The translations under genes and the position numbers were made by a program. Shown here piece after piece: positions 57,096 to 64,000 of a stretch of 64,000 nt of DNA. The notes below the pieces were generated by a model. The model had not been told where the DNA came from. It did no database searches and saw only the letters and a program-made list of their open reading frames with translations. The DNA comes from Nostocales cyanobacterium HT-58-2 (GTDB lineage Bacteria > Cyanobacteriota > Cyanobacteriia > Cyanobacteriales > Nostocaceae). Location of the stretch: positions 434,001 to 498,000 of the forward strand of contig CP019636.1 of NCBI GenBank assembly GCA_002163975.1, given 5' to 3'. The first letter of the stretch is position 1. Every line of letters begins with the position of its first letter.

Positions 57096-57568
57096 AAAGA
57101 TTCGTCTCAATGGCTCCAGGTAACAATAGATTACGGTCAGCTAATTAACTGTTGCTATTGTTCCCGTGATTCTTGAAGAACTAACACGGTTGTGGGTTCC
57201 ATTTAGAGGTTTTTTTTCAAAAAACCTCTACTGGTTTTTGTTGACACAGTGCCTCCGAAGGTTCGGTTGCAGTAACTTTCCCATGAACCAATAGCTATTC
57301 AAATTCCCTGCTGGGCGTTAAATGACAAATGACCTAATTTAAGATTTGAACCTTCACATATTTTGACTGTTGCTTGGACAGCAAAGTATAAAGATATATC
57401 AGTGAATAGTCCTATCTTTCATAGACATAGTCATATCTACATGACTCTCTAGCTACTTTCCTGAAGATTTACTAATTTTCCTTCAAAAATGATTAGTCAT
57501 GTGGTGGGCTGTTGGGGAACAGGGGATGAGGAGACGGAGAAATCTTTCCCCGTGTGCTCTCCTTGTCT
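57096..57568. other. sigC upstream region
   Basis: 473 bases with no gene. The main structure is the 11-bp stem described separately. The sequence towards gpsA is AT-rich. I see no clear NtcA site, although sigC homologues respond to nitrogen. Confidence 0.45.
57205..57229 (-). promoter_or_regulatory. Perfect 11-bp stem-loop in the sigC leader region
   Basis: AGAGGTTTTTT (57205-57215) pairs with AAAAAACCTCT (57219-57229) around a 3-base loop. It starts 110 bases upstream of the sigC ATG. It could be an intrinsic terminator or attenuator acting on either strand. Confidence 0.45.
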
Positions 57569-58489
57569 CTACTCCGGCTTCATATCGCGCAGCATCAGTT
57601 CTAAGAGTGCCTGTCGGGGTGTGATTTCAGCTTGAAGTAAGCGATAAACTTGCTCAGTAATTGGCATGGGAATGTTTTGCTGTTTAGCTCGCTGCACTAA
57701 AACCTGAGTGGTGTTGACTCCCTCTGCTGTTCCTTCTAAGTGAGCGAGAATTTCTGCCAGTGTTTTCCCATGAGCTAACTGATAGCCAACTTGGTAATTG
57801 CGACTTAAGGGACTGTTACATGTTGCTAGTAAATCACCCAAGCCAGACAAACCGTAAAATGTTTCCATCCTCGCACCCCAATCGACACCGATGCGAACTA
57901 TTTCTGTGAGTCCACGGGTGAGTAAAGCAGCTTTGGCATTGGTTCCCAACTGCAAGCCGTCACATACACCAGCGGCGATCGCCATCACATTTTTGAGTGT
58001 TCCACCCAGTTCGACTCCCAAAGGGTCAGAATTGGTATACACCCGAAAACGATTAGAAGAAAACACCAATTGTACCGACTCTGCTGCAGTCGCGACATTG
58101 CTAGCAACGACTGTTGCAGCGGGCAATTCTTGTTCTATTTCTTTAGATAAATTGGGACCTGAGAGGACAACGACTGCATGGGAGGGGAAAGCTTCTTGCC
58201 AAATTTGTGACGGTGTACAAGTGGTTTGGGGGTCTAAACCCTTCGTTGCTGTGACAAAAATAGTCTCTGGGGAAATCGGCAAAGACTGTAATTGGGAAAC
58301 TATGGTTCTCACGCCCTTCATCGATACAGCCGAAAGGACAATATTTGCACCTTGTATGACCTCGCCTAGCGTTTGTGAACCCTGACGTGACCACACACGC
58401 ACCTTATGACCATTCTCTTTTGCCAGAATTGCAAGCGCTGTCCCCCAAGCACCCGCACCCAGGATTGCTACTGATTTTGGATGAGTCAT
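57569..58489 (-). CDS. gpsA: Glycerol-3-phosphate dehydrogenase (NAD(P)+)
   Basis: 306 residues from MTHPKSVAILGAGAWGTA. The enzyme reduces dihydroxyacetone phosphate to glycerol 3-phosphate for membrane lipid synthesis. The nucleotide-binding GAGAWGTA is at the start, followed by VTATKGLD, LSGPNLSKEI, GGTLKNVMAIAAGVCDGL (with catalytic Lys) and FYGLSGLGDLLATC. The protein is slightly shorter than many homologues because the segment between WSRQ and EVIQGANIV is reduced. It starts 26 bases after the lipA stop on the same strand and is probably co-transcribed. Confidence 0.95.
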   Translation of the reverse strand: MTHPKSVAILGAGAWGTALAILAKENGHKVRVWSRQGSQTLGEVIQGANIVLSAVSMKGVRTIVSQLQSLPISPETIFVTATKGLDPQTTCTPSQIWQEAFPSHAVVVLSGPNLSKEIEQELPAATVVASNVATAAESVQLVFSSNRFRVYTNSDPLGVELGGTLKNVMAIAAGVCDGLQLGTNAKAALLTRGLTEIVRIGVDWGARMETFYGLSGLGDLLATCNSPLSRNYQVGYQLAHGKTLAEILAHLEGTAEGVNTTQVLVQRAKQQNIPMPITEQVYRLLQAEITPRQALLELMLRDMKPE

Positions 58490-58515
58490 TTTCAAGAGTG
58501 ATTTGTTTTCTTCCC

Positions 58516-59394
58516 CTACTCCCTGATACGGGGATAACGCTCCATCAATTCCCTGACTTGCTCCGCATGATATGAACTTCTTGTCAAGGGTGAAGAAACA
58601 ACTTGTAAAAATCCTATTTCTTCACCAAAAGCTTTCCAAGCAGCAAATTGCTCCGGGGTGATAAATTGATCAACTTTCAAATGCTTTTGACTGGGTTGGA
58701 GGTATTGCCCAATAGTCAAAATATCGCAATCTACGGCTCGCAAATCCCGCATAGCTTGGCGGACTTCTTCATCGGTTTCGCCAAGTCCCACCATGATACC
58801 GGATTTCGTGTAAATCCAAGGAGCCATTTGGTGAGAGCGCTGCAATAATTCCATCGTCCGCTCATAGCTTCCCTGCGGACGCACCCGTCGGTAGAGACGC
58901 TTAACCGTTTCTGTATTGTGGTTGAGAACTTCTGGTTGTGCTTGCAGAATCAACTCTAGCGCTTCCCAGTTACCACACAAGTCAGGAATGAGGACCTCAA
59001 TGGTTGTGTGTGGGGAGACAGCGCGAACAGCTGCAATACATCTACCAAACTGTAACGCACCCCCATCTGGCAAGTCATCTCGGTTCACAGAAGTGATTAC
59101 CACATGATTGAGTTTCATGCGGCGTACTGCTTCTGCCAGTCTTGCTGGTTCTGTGGGATCTAGAGGTTTAGGTTTTTTCTCAAAGTCAATATCGCAGTAG
59201 GGACAGGCACGTGTACAAGCTGGTCCCATAATTAAGAATGTGGCTGTACCAGCATTGAAGCACTCACCAATATTTGGGCAGGACGCTTCCTCACAAACTG
59301 TATTGAGGGCCAAATCCCGCAAAATTTCTTTAACGTTACCAACGCGCTCCCATTGAGGGGCTTTCACCCGCAACCAGTCTGGTTTAAGAATCAC
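58516..59394 (-). CDS. lipA: Lipoyl synthase
   Basis: 292 residues. This radical-SAM enzyme inserts two sulfur atoms into protein-bound octanoyl groups to make lipoyl cofactors for 2-oxoacid dehydrogenases and glycine cleavage. The auxiliary cluster cysteines are Cys34, Cys39 and Cys45; the radical-SAM cluster is Cys60, Cys64 and Cys67 (CTRACPYC). The C-terminal RSSYHAE serine that donates a ligand to the auxiliary cluster is present. It has a GTG start with only a weak upstream AAGTGG-type site. It probably forms an operon with gpsA. Confidence 0.96.
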   Translation of the reverse strand: MILKPDWLRVKAPQWERVGNVKEILRDLALNTVCEEASCPNIGECFNAGTATFLIMGPACTRACPYCDIDFEKKPKPLDPTEPARLAEAVRRMKLNHVVITSVNRDDLPDGGALQFGRCIAAVRAVSPHTTIEVLIPDLCGNWEALELILQAQPEVLNHNTETVKRLYRRVRPQGSYERTMELLQRSHQMAPWIYTKSGIMVGLGETDEEVRQAMRDLRAVDCDILTIGQYLQPSQKHLKVDQFITPEQFAAWKAFGEEIGFLQVVSSPLTRSSYHAEQVRELMERYPRIRE

Positions 59395-59528
59395 AATCTG
59401 CTTCTACCACTTGATTCGTACACAGTAAATCGTAGCAAGCTTCATTGATTGGTGGATGCCTTTGCATACGACTTTTCTTTTTATCACTCTATGTGATACG
59501 TTATCTATTATATTAGGAGTTATTGTGT

Positions 59529-59602
59529 CGGGATGTAGCGCAGCTTGGTAGCGCACTTCGTTCGGGACGAAGGGGCCGCTGGTTCGAATCCAGTCATCCC
59601 GA
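59529..59602 (+). tRNA. tRNA-Pro (anticodon CGG)
   Basis: A 74-base cloverleaf: acceptor stem CGGGATG/CATCCCG, D-stem GCGC/GCGC around AGCTTGGTA, and anticodon stem CTTCG/CGAAG with loop TTCGGGA (anticodon CGG, followed by G37 as usual in tRNA-Pro). The T arm is GCTGG-TTCGAAT-CCAGT with a slight end mismatch, and the discriminator is A. CCA is not encoded. A short T-run follows and may end transcription. It reads codon CCG. Confidence 0.96.
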
Positions 59603-59806
59603 TTTTTGTACATTCGCAAATTAAATGTCGCAATTTGCAAATCTGTTCTCTACAAAATTTACGCCTCGCATACAGCAATTATGTGAGCAACTTACATTTG
59701 AGCAGGTAATGTCTATTTCCTCTTATAACTTTATTTTAGAAGCTCTTTTCTATGCAACTTCAATGAAATTGATATTAGTTTGCCCCTAGTCGCAGCTTCC
59801 GTAACA

Positions 59807-62311
59807 CTACCCCCAATTAGAGACTGCTTGCACCAACTTCTCTACATCAAGTGGTTTGGAAATATAATGTTGGAAGCCTGCTGCCAAAGCTCGTTGCTGA
59901 TCTTCAACTCTAGCGTAGGCTGTTAGAGCGATCGCTCTTATTTGTCCACCCTTAGAGGATAGCAGAGAACGAACCTGTTGTAGAAGAGCATAGCCATCCA
60001 TTTCTGGCATTCCAATATCGCTGACTAATACATCGGGTTGAAACGATTCCAGGGAGGCTAAAGCTTCAGCAGCAGACGCAACAGTCAAGACCTCTGCTCC
60101 ATATTGAGTGAGCAATGCTAAGAACAATTTACGGGTATCAGGTTCATCATCAACCATCAGAACTCGAATTCCCGTCAGTTTTGGTTCTTGCTCTGGTAAA
60201 GAATAGGGCTGACTCCTGTGTGGACCTGCATTGAACAAGGGCAAACGAACTGTAAACGTCGCTCCCTGTCCCTCACCCTTGCTACCAGCACAGATGGTGC
60301 CTCCATGTGCCTCAACCAAATACCGGACGATCGCTAACCCTAACCCCAGTCCACCATACTCACGAGTGGTTGAAGCATCTTCTTGCCGAAATGACTCAAA
60401 GATATGCGGCAGAAAGTTGGGGTTGATACCAATGCCTGTATCGCTGACTGTAATTTGGGCTTGGTTGCCGACTTGCTGGAGCCCAATGTCTACCCGTCCA
60501 CCCGTGGGGGTAAATTTGATGGCGTTGGACAGCAAGTTGCAAACAATTTGCTGGAGTCGAGCCACATCGCCAGACACCTGCCCAATTGGGGATAGCACCG
60601 GATGCAGAACGATTGATTTGGCGGCGGCGGCTGTCCTTACCGTTGTGATTGCCGACTCGATAATAAACACCAGATTGACGGGAGCCATATTCATGCTGAC
60701 TTTGCCGCGTAGAATTTTGGCAACATCGAGTAGGTCATCAACGAGTTGGGTTTGTAATTTTGCATTGCGTTCAATGCTTGCCAAGCCTTCAGTCGTTGTA
60801 GCCGGATCTAATTTGCGCATTTGCATCAGTTGTGCCCAACCTAAAATTGAATTAAGGGGTGATCGCAACTCATGAGACACAATTGCCAAAAATTCATCTT
60901 TGACCCGATTGGCGCGTTCGGCTTCTGTTCTAGCCGCCTGTTCTTGTTCCAATAGGTGAGCGCGTTCAATTTCAGCTTGTTTGCGAGCAGTGATGTCTTC
61001 AGCAATGCCAGTCAGTCGATAGACGCTGCCCGATTCATCCTGGAGAGGAAAACAGCGATCATGCACCCAACGTACCGTACCATCGGGTAGAACAATGCGA
61101 TACTCTTCGTCAAATCTTCCCTCAAGCGCCTTCTCATGGAATGCATTCTCCACTGCTTCCCGGTCTTGTGGATGTAGCAAATTAATCCAAGTTTGGTAAT
61201 CATCATAGATATCCTGTGGGTTCAAGCCCCATAAGCGTTCATAGGCAGGACTAACATAGGTGACTCGTCGTTCTGGAAGTTCAGTCAGCCAAAACACTGC
61301 ATTGATATTTTCGGCAAGCTGACGGAAACGTTGTTCACTCTCTCGCAGTTGTATCTCTATCCGTCTACGTTCAGTCAGTTCATTCTGTGCCTGCTGATAC
61401 AGTTCCGCCTGCTGGAGCGCAATGCCCATCTGAGTGGCTAATTCTTTGAGCAAATCGATTTCTAAGGCTTGCCACTGGCGAGGAGCTGCACAATGATGGG
61501 CAATCAGCATTCCCCACAGTTGGTTGGATTGCACAATCGGCACGACTAAGTTTGCCCGCACCTGTAAGTTTGCTAGTAATTCAACATGACAGGGGTTAAT
61601 ATTGCAATCGTGAATATCAGATTTGACGGTGACTAACCCCATAAGGAAGGGTTCAACGTAGTTTTTGTTAAAGCAAGGGTCATAAAATGAACTAGACAAC
61701 AGGGGAGTCCATGGGGAGCCGACCGATTCGCTTATGACAATGCCCCAGCCGTCTGAGTACAAGCGGAAAATCAAAACGCGATCAGTCTGGAGAAACTGCC
61801 GCACCTGAGTCACCGTCGTTTGTAGAATTTCCTTAATATCCAGGGTTTGATGGATTTTCTGGGCTATCTGCGTGATTAAATGCTCTCGTTCAATGCGTTG
61901 TTGCAGTTGAGTGCGCAGCTGCACTGTTTCTATTGTCCCATTTACTGCCAATTGCAGTCTTTCTGGGGTAATCTGCTCCTTGACCAGATAATCCTGTGCA
62001 CCTGCTTTCATCGCCTGCACTGCGATTACCTCATTGCCATACCCCGTCACCATAATTATCGGCAAGCACGGCTGTTGCGAGGAGGGTTGTAATTGGGCAA
62101 GAAATTCCAGTCCATCCAAGTCGGGTAGTCGATAATCGAGCAACACAGCATCAGGCTGGTGCTGTTGCCACAGTTCTAGCCCTTGTTTCCCCAGCGCCGC
62201 CTCTAAAATGGTGTAGGAATACTCGCACTCGCGCATTAGATAGCGCCGATAGAGTTCCCGGTCTTCAACAGAGTCATCGATAATTAAAACTGTACGTGTA
62301 TGCTGACTCAT
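59807..62311 (-). CDS. Hybrid kinase REC-GAF-PAS-HisKA-HATPase-REC with DXCF-type cyanobacteriochrome GAF
   Basis: 834 residues. An N-terminal receiver (Asp59 in LLDYRLPDLDG) is followed by a GAF domain (about 150-305), PAS (about 325-445) and HisKA (SHELRSPLNS). A HATPase with GGLGLGLAI and a C-terminal receiver (SDIGMPEMDG) complete it. The GAF shows the canonical bilin Cys-His, Cys241-His242 in NPCHVELL, and a DPCF motif at 211-214. Together these define DXCF cyanobacteriochromes, in which the second cysteine makes a reversible thioether and blue/violet-to-green/teal photocycles result. This kinase is thus probably a light sensor. The photocycle is inference from family knowledge. Confidence 0.9.
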   Translation of the reverse strand: MSQHTRTVLIIDDSVEDRELYRRYLMRECEYSYTILEAALGKQGLELWQQHQPDAVLLDYRLPDLDGLEFLAQLQPSSQQPCLPIIMVTGYGNEVIAVQAMKAGAQDYLVKEQITPERLQLAVNGTIETVQLRTQLQQRIEREHLITQIAQKIHQTLDIKEILQTTVTQVRQFLQTDRVLIFRLYSDGWGIVISESVGSPWTPLLSSSFYDPCFNKNYVEPFLMGLVTVKSDIHDCNINPCHVELLANLQVRANLVVPIVQSNQLWGMLIAHHCAAPRQWQALEIDLLKELATQMGIALQQAELYQQAQNELTERRRIEIQLRESEQRFRQLAENINAVFWLTELPERRVTYVSPAYERLWGLNPQDIYDDYQTWINLLHPQDREAVENAFHEKALEGRFDEEYRIVLPDGTVRWVHDRCFPLQDESGSVYRLTGIAEDITARKQAEIERAHLLEQEQAARTEAERANRVKDEFLAIVSHELRSPLNSILGWAQLMQMRKLDPATTTEGLASIERNAKLQTQLVDDLLDVAKILRGKVSMNMAPVNLVFIIESAITTVRTAAAAKSIVLHPVLSPIGQVSGDVARLQQIVCNLLSNAIKFTPTGGRVDIGLQQVGNQAQITVSDTGIGINPNFLPHIFESFRQEDASTTREYGGLGLGLAIVRYLVEAHGGTICAGSKGEGQGATFTVRLPLFNAGPHRSQPYSLPEQEPKLTGIRVLMVDDEPDTRKLFLALLTQYGAEVLTVASAAEALASLESFQPDVLVSDIGMPEMDGYALLQQVRSLLSSKGGQIRAIALTAYARVEDQQRALAAGFQHYISKPLDVEKLVQAVSNWG

Positions 62312-62388
62312 GGCTAACTTTTTCTAGGGCGCAATCAGTTTGCTATCACCCACAACTTAAGAGGGAACAGGGAATGGGGCTTGGTCAG

Positions 62389-62726
62389 TCACAGGCGTTC
62401 GCGGGTGCGTTGCTCCCTTTCGTCAGTTCTGAACCTACTCGTGGCTTGACCGCGCCCGCACATGGCAGCAACAAGTTGTGCTCTTCTATTAGAGGTAGAT
62501 TCTTTACGAAGTTGAAGAGTGTCACCGACAATTTTCAAATGAATTTCTGTGCCAGGTAAAAGACCAAACTGAGATCGAATAGCCGGAGGAATTTTAAACT
62601 CATTCCCTGACCGTAGACGCTGCTGCAGCTTCCCGCAGGGTAGTCTGGGGGATGACCTTCTTTGAAGCCGCCCTCCGAACGTTTACGCGGGCATTGGGAA
62701 TTAGGCAAAGCGGGCATGGTAGTCAA
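62389..62726 (-). pseudogene. AbrB-like antitoxin gene disrupted by a repeat insertion
   Basis: On the minus strand a frame reads GNEFKIPPAIRSQFGLLPGT, then EIHLKIVGDTLQLRK, to a stop at 62389-62391, as in SpoVT/AbrB-type antitoxins. Its N-terminus (MTTMPALPNSQ, from TTG at 62726) is in another frame. Between them lie about 75 bases with the palindromic CTACCCTGCGGGAAGC-type repeat. The insertion shifted the frame. No toxin gene remains next to it. The rest of 62312-62998 shows nothing else I can identify. Confidence 0.6.
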
Positions 62727-62998
62727 CGAAGCTTTTCATTACCTCGTTTAATAATTAAATTAACCTAAGAATAAAACTCAGTTTTTACAAAGTTATTGTG
62801 TTGTTACAATACTTTTTCACTTGATCTTTAAGCTGCCAAAAACTTTGGCGATAATGGTCATCAAACTATTTTGAGTATTTTAGCTTATTGACAAAAAGCA
62901 TATGATTTTAATCTATTACGGATGGTGGGTACAAGCTCCCCACTCCCAACTCTTTAATGCCTGAATTGATCATGAGCGAATGCGTGAATTGCTTTGAC

Positions 62999-63478
62999 TC
63001 ATGAGTAATCCTCGTAGCAATAAGGCAGCATCGTCACTTTAAACCAATAGTCTATCAGCGTTTGCATATTTCGTTTCAGTTGCTCAAAATCGATCGGCTT
63101 GACAATGTAGCTGTTAACTCCGTATTGATAGCAGTCTTCGATATCTTTCGGGTTGTTGGAGGTGGTGAACACAACAACCGGAATGCTTTTGAGATTATCA
63201 TCCTGTTTGAGTCGCCGCAACACCTCCCTTCCATCGGTTCCAGGCAGGTTTAAGTCAAGCACAATCAAGCCGGGACGGGGGGCACTTTTGCTACAGCTAT
63301 AGCTGCCAGTCCGGTAAAGAAACGCCAACGCTTGCTCCCCATTTACACACCGCTGGATGGGAATCCGAAAGGGCGATCGCTGCAAAAACCGTTGCAGCGC
63401 CTCAAAGTCTTCGTTGCTGTCTTCCACAATTAAAACCGGTGGCGTTTGTCGGACAGGAAAGGCGGAAATGTGACTCAT
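62999..63478 (-). CDS. Single-domain response regulator (Rcp1-like)
   Basis: 159 residues from the ATG at 63476-63478, supported by GGAGG 8 bases upstream. It is a CheY-like receiver with acidic VEDSNED, phospho-acceptor Asp75 (LIVLDLNLPGTDG), Thr-Thr in VVFTTSN and Lys in YIVKPIDFEQL. The extra N-terminal residues and the FLYRTG segment are typical of regulators that pair with phytochrome kinases such as Cph1-Rcp1. Its ATG overlaps the stop of the upstream kinase by 4 bases, so they form a cognate pair. Confidence 0.92.
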   Translation of the reverse strand: MSHISAFPVRQTPPVLIVEDSNEDFEALQRFLQRSPFRIPIQRCVNGEQALAFLYRTGSYSCSKSAPRPGLIVLDLNLPGTDGREVLRRLKQDDNLKSIPVVVFTTSNNPKDIEDCYQYGVNSYIVKPIDFEQLKRNMQTLIDYWFKVTMLPYCYEDYS

Positions 63479-64000
63479 GGGTTTGCCTCCGCCGACAGGG
63501 TGAAGTAAAACGTACTGCCTTGAGTGGGGGTCGATTCGACCCAAATTCTGCCCCCGTGCCGTTCCACGATTTTGCGGGCAATGGTTAACCCTGCCCCCGT
63601 CCCGCCCCCAAATTCATCCCGTCCATGTAAACGGCGGAAAATCTGAAAGATTTTTTCGAGATACTCCTGCGCGATGCCAATGCCGTTATCACGAACGTAG
63701 AAGATTTTGGATTCTCCTGCCTCTCCTATACAGCCAATTTCGACCCACTTTTGTGCTTTATCGTTATACTTAATCGCATTGCTGATCAGGTTGGTGCACA
63801 GTTCATTAACTTGAGCGCGATCGCACTCAACGCTAGGGAGTGGTTGGGGAATGCGAAACTCAATTTCGCTCTGCGGTCGGGCTATAGTGAGGGTAGCGAT
63901 CACCTGCTGCACTAAATCATTTAGGTTTACTGTTTGCCGCATCAGTTCGCTGCGTCCCAACCGCGAAAAGTGGAGGAGTGAATTAATCAGGTTTTCCATA
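63475..64000 (-). CDS. Histidine kinase, C-terminal part (5' end outside window)
   Basis: The last 175 codons are visible: the end of the HisKA domain (LINSLLHFSRLGRSEL), then the HATPase with NLISNAIKYND, DNGIGIAQEYL and GGGTGAGLTIARKIVERHGG, ending GSTFYFTLSAEANP. The sequence fits the phytochrome-type kinase group. The downstream, overlapping Rcp1-like gene supports a phytochrome or related photoreceptor, but the sensor part lies outside the window. Confidence 0.9.
   Translation of the reverse strand, partial: MENLINSLLHFSRLGRSELMRQTVNLNDLVQQVIATLTIARPQSEIEFRIPQPLPSVECDRAQVNELCTNLISNAIKYNDKAQKWVEIGCIGEAGESKIFYVRDNGIGIAQEYLEKIFQIFRRLHGRDEFGGGTGAGLTIARKIVERHGGRIWVESTPTQGSTFYFTLSAEANP

Noticed and set aside
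59404..59640. 78-codon minus-strand ORF
   Set aside because: It runs through the antisense of tRNA-Pro and has no protein-like features.

Overview
The window comes from a cyanobacterium, most probably a filamentous one of the heterocyst-forming lineage. The evidence is the photosynthesis and Calvin-cycle genes (petH with a CpcD-like linker domain, prk with both regulatory cysteine pairs), many copies of the HIP1 octamer GCGATCGC, heptanucleotide short tandem repeats, xisI, and the arrangement cell-wall-binding protein / furA / sigC that I recall from Anabaena PCC 7120. No genus is claimed.

Layout. 1-4.8 kb: petH (cut by the left edge), prk and metK. 5.5-13.7 kb: a membrane histidine kinase, then a Ser/Thr kinase-TPR / membrane TPR / small TPR / TPR-CHAT protease cluster. 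13.8-20.5 kb: remains of toxin-antitoxin-like modules (intact antitoxin plus broken vapC; broken DUF4258 gene plus intact DUF2283 gene; xisH remnant plus xisI), set among two-component genes and ending in a dense palindromic repeat cluster. 14.6-27.2 kb also holds two giant paralogous hybrid kinases, a PAS response regulator and a CheR-PAS protein. 27.3-33.3 kb: pcrA-type helicase, methyltransferase, a duplicated-domain helical protein and an M14 peptidase. 33.4-36.1 kb: a repeat island next to a Septu-like ptuA-ptuB defence pair. 36.2-43.1 kb: phosphoesterase, a proline-rich membrane protein, an RCK-type channel-like protein, a quinone oxidoreductase-like enzyme and an HtrA protease. 43.3-49.8 kb: two hybrid or sensor kinases and nanE. 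49.9-59.6 kb: cobN, a peptidoglycan-binding protein, furA, sigC, gpsA, lipA and tRNA-Pro(CGG). 59.8-64 kb: a hybrid kinase with a DXCF-type cyanobacteriochrome GAF, a broken AbrB-like antitoxin gene, and a response regulator overlapping a kinase cut by the right edge.

The most unusual feature is a 21-bp tandem repeat family with an ACTCRT core. It occurs twice inside genes, as 19 and 15 perfect-period units encoding (DTRSS[IV]S)n linkers at the same place in the two giant kinases. It occurs once between genes, as 14 diverged units flanked by about 77-bp imperfect inverted repeats. Heptanucleotide repeats and small palindromes also sit in frame inside cobN, a GAF domain and a response regulator, and one palindromic insert appears to have broken an antitoxin gene. 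Repeats therefore seem to be reshaping proteins here, mainly in domain linkers and loops.

Limits: domain calls rest on reading the sequence, without profile searches. Residue positions marked 'about' are estimates.
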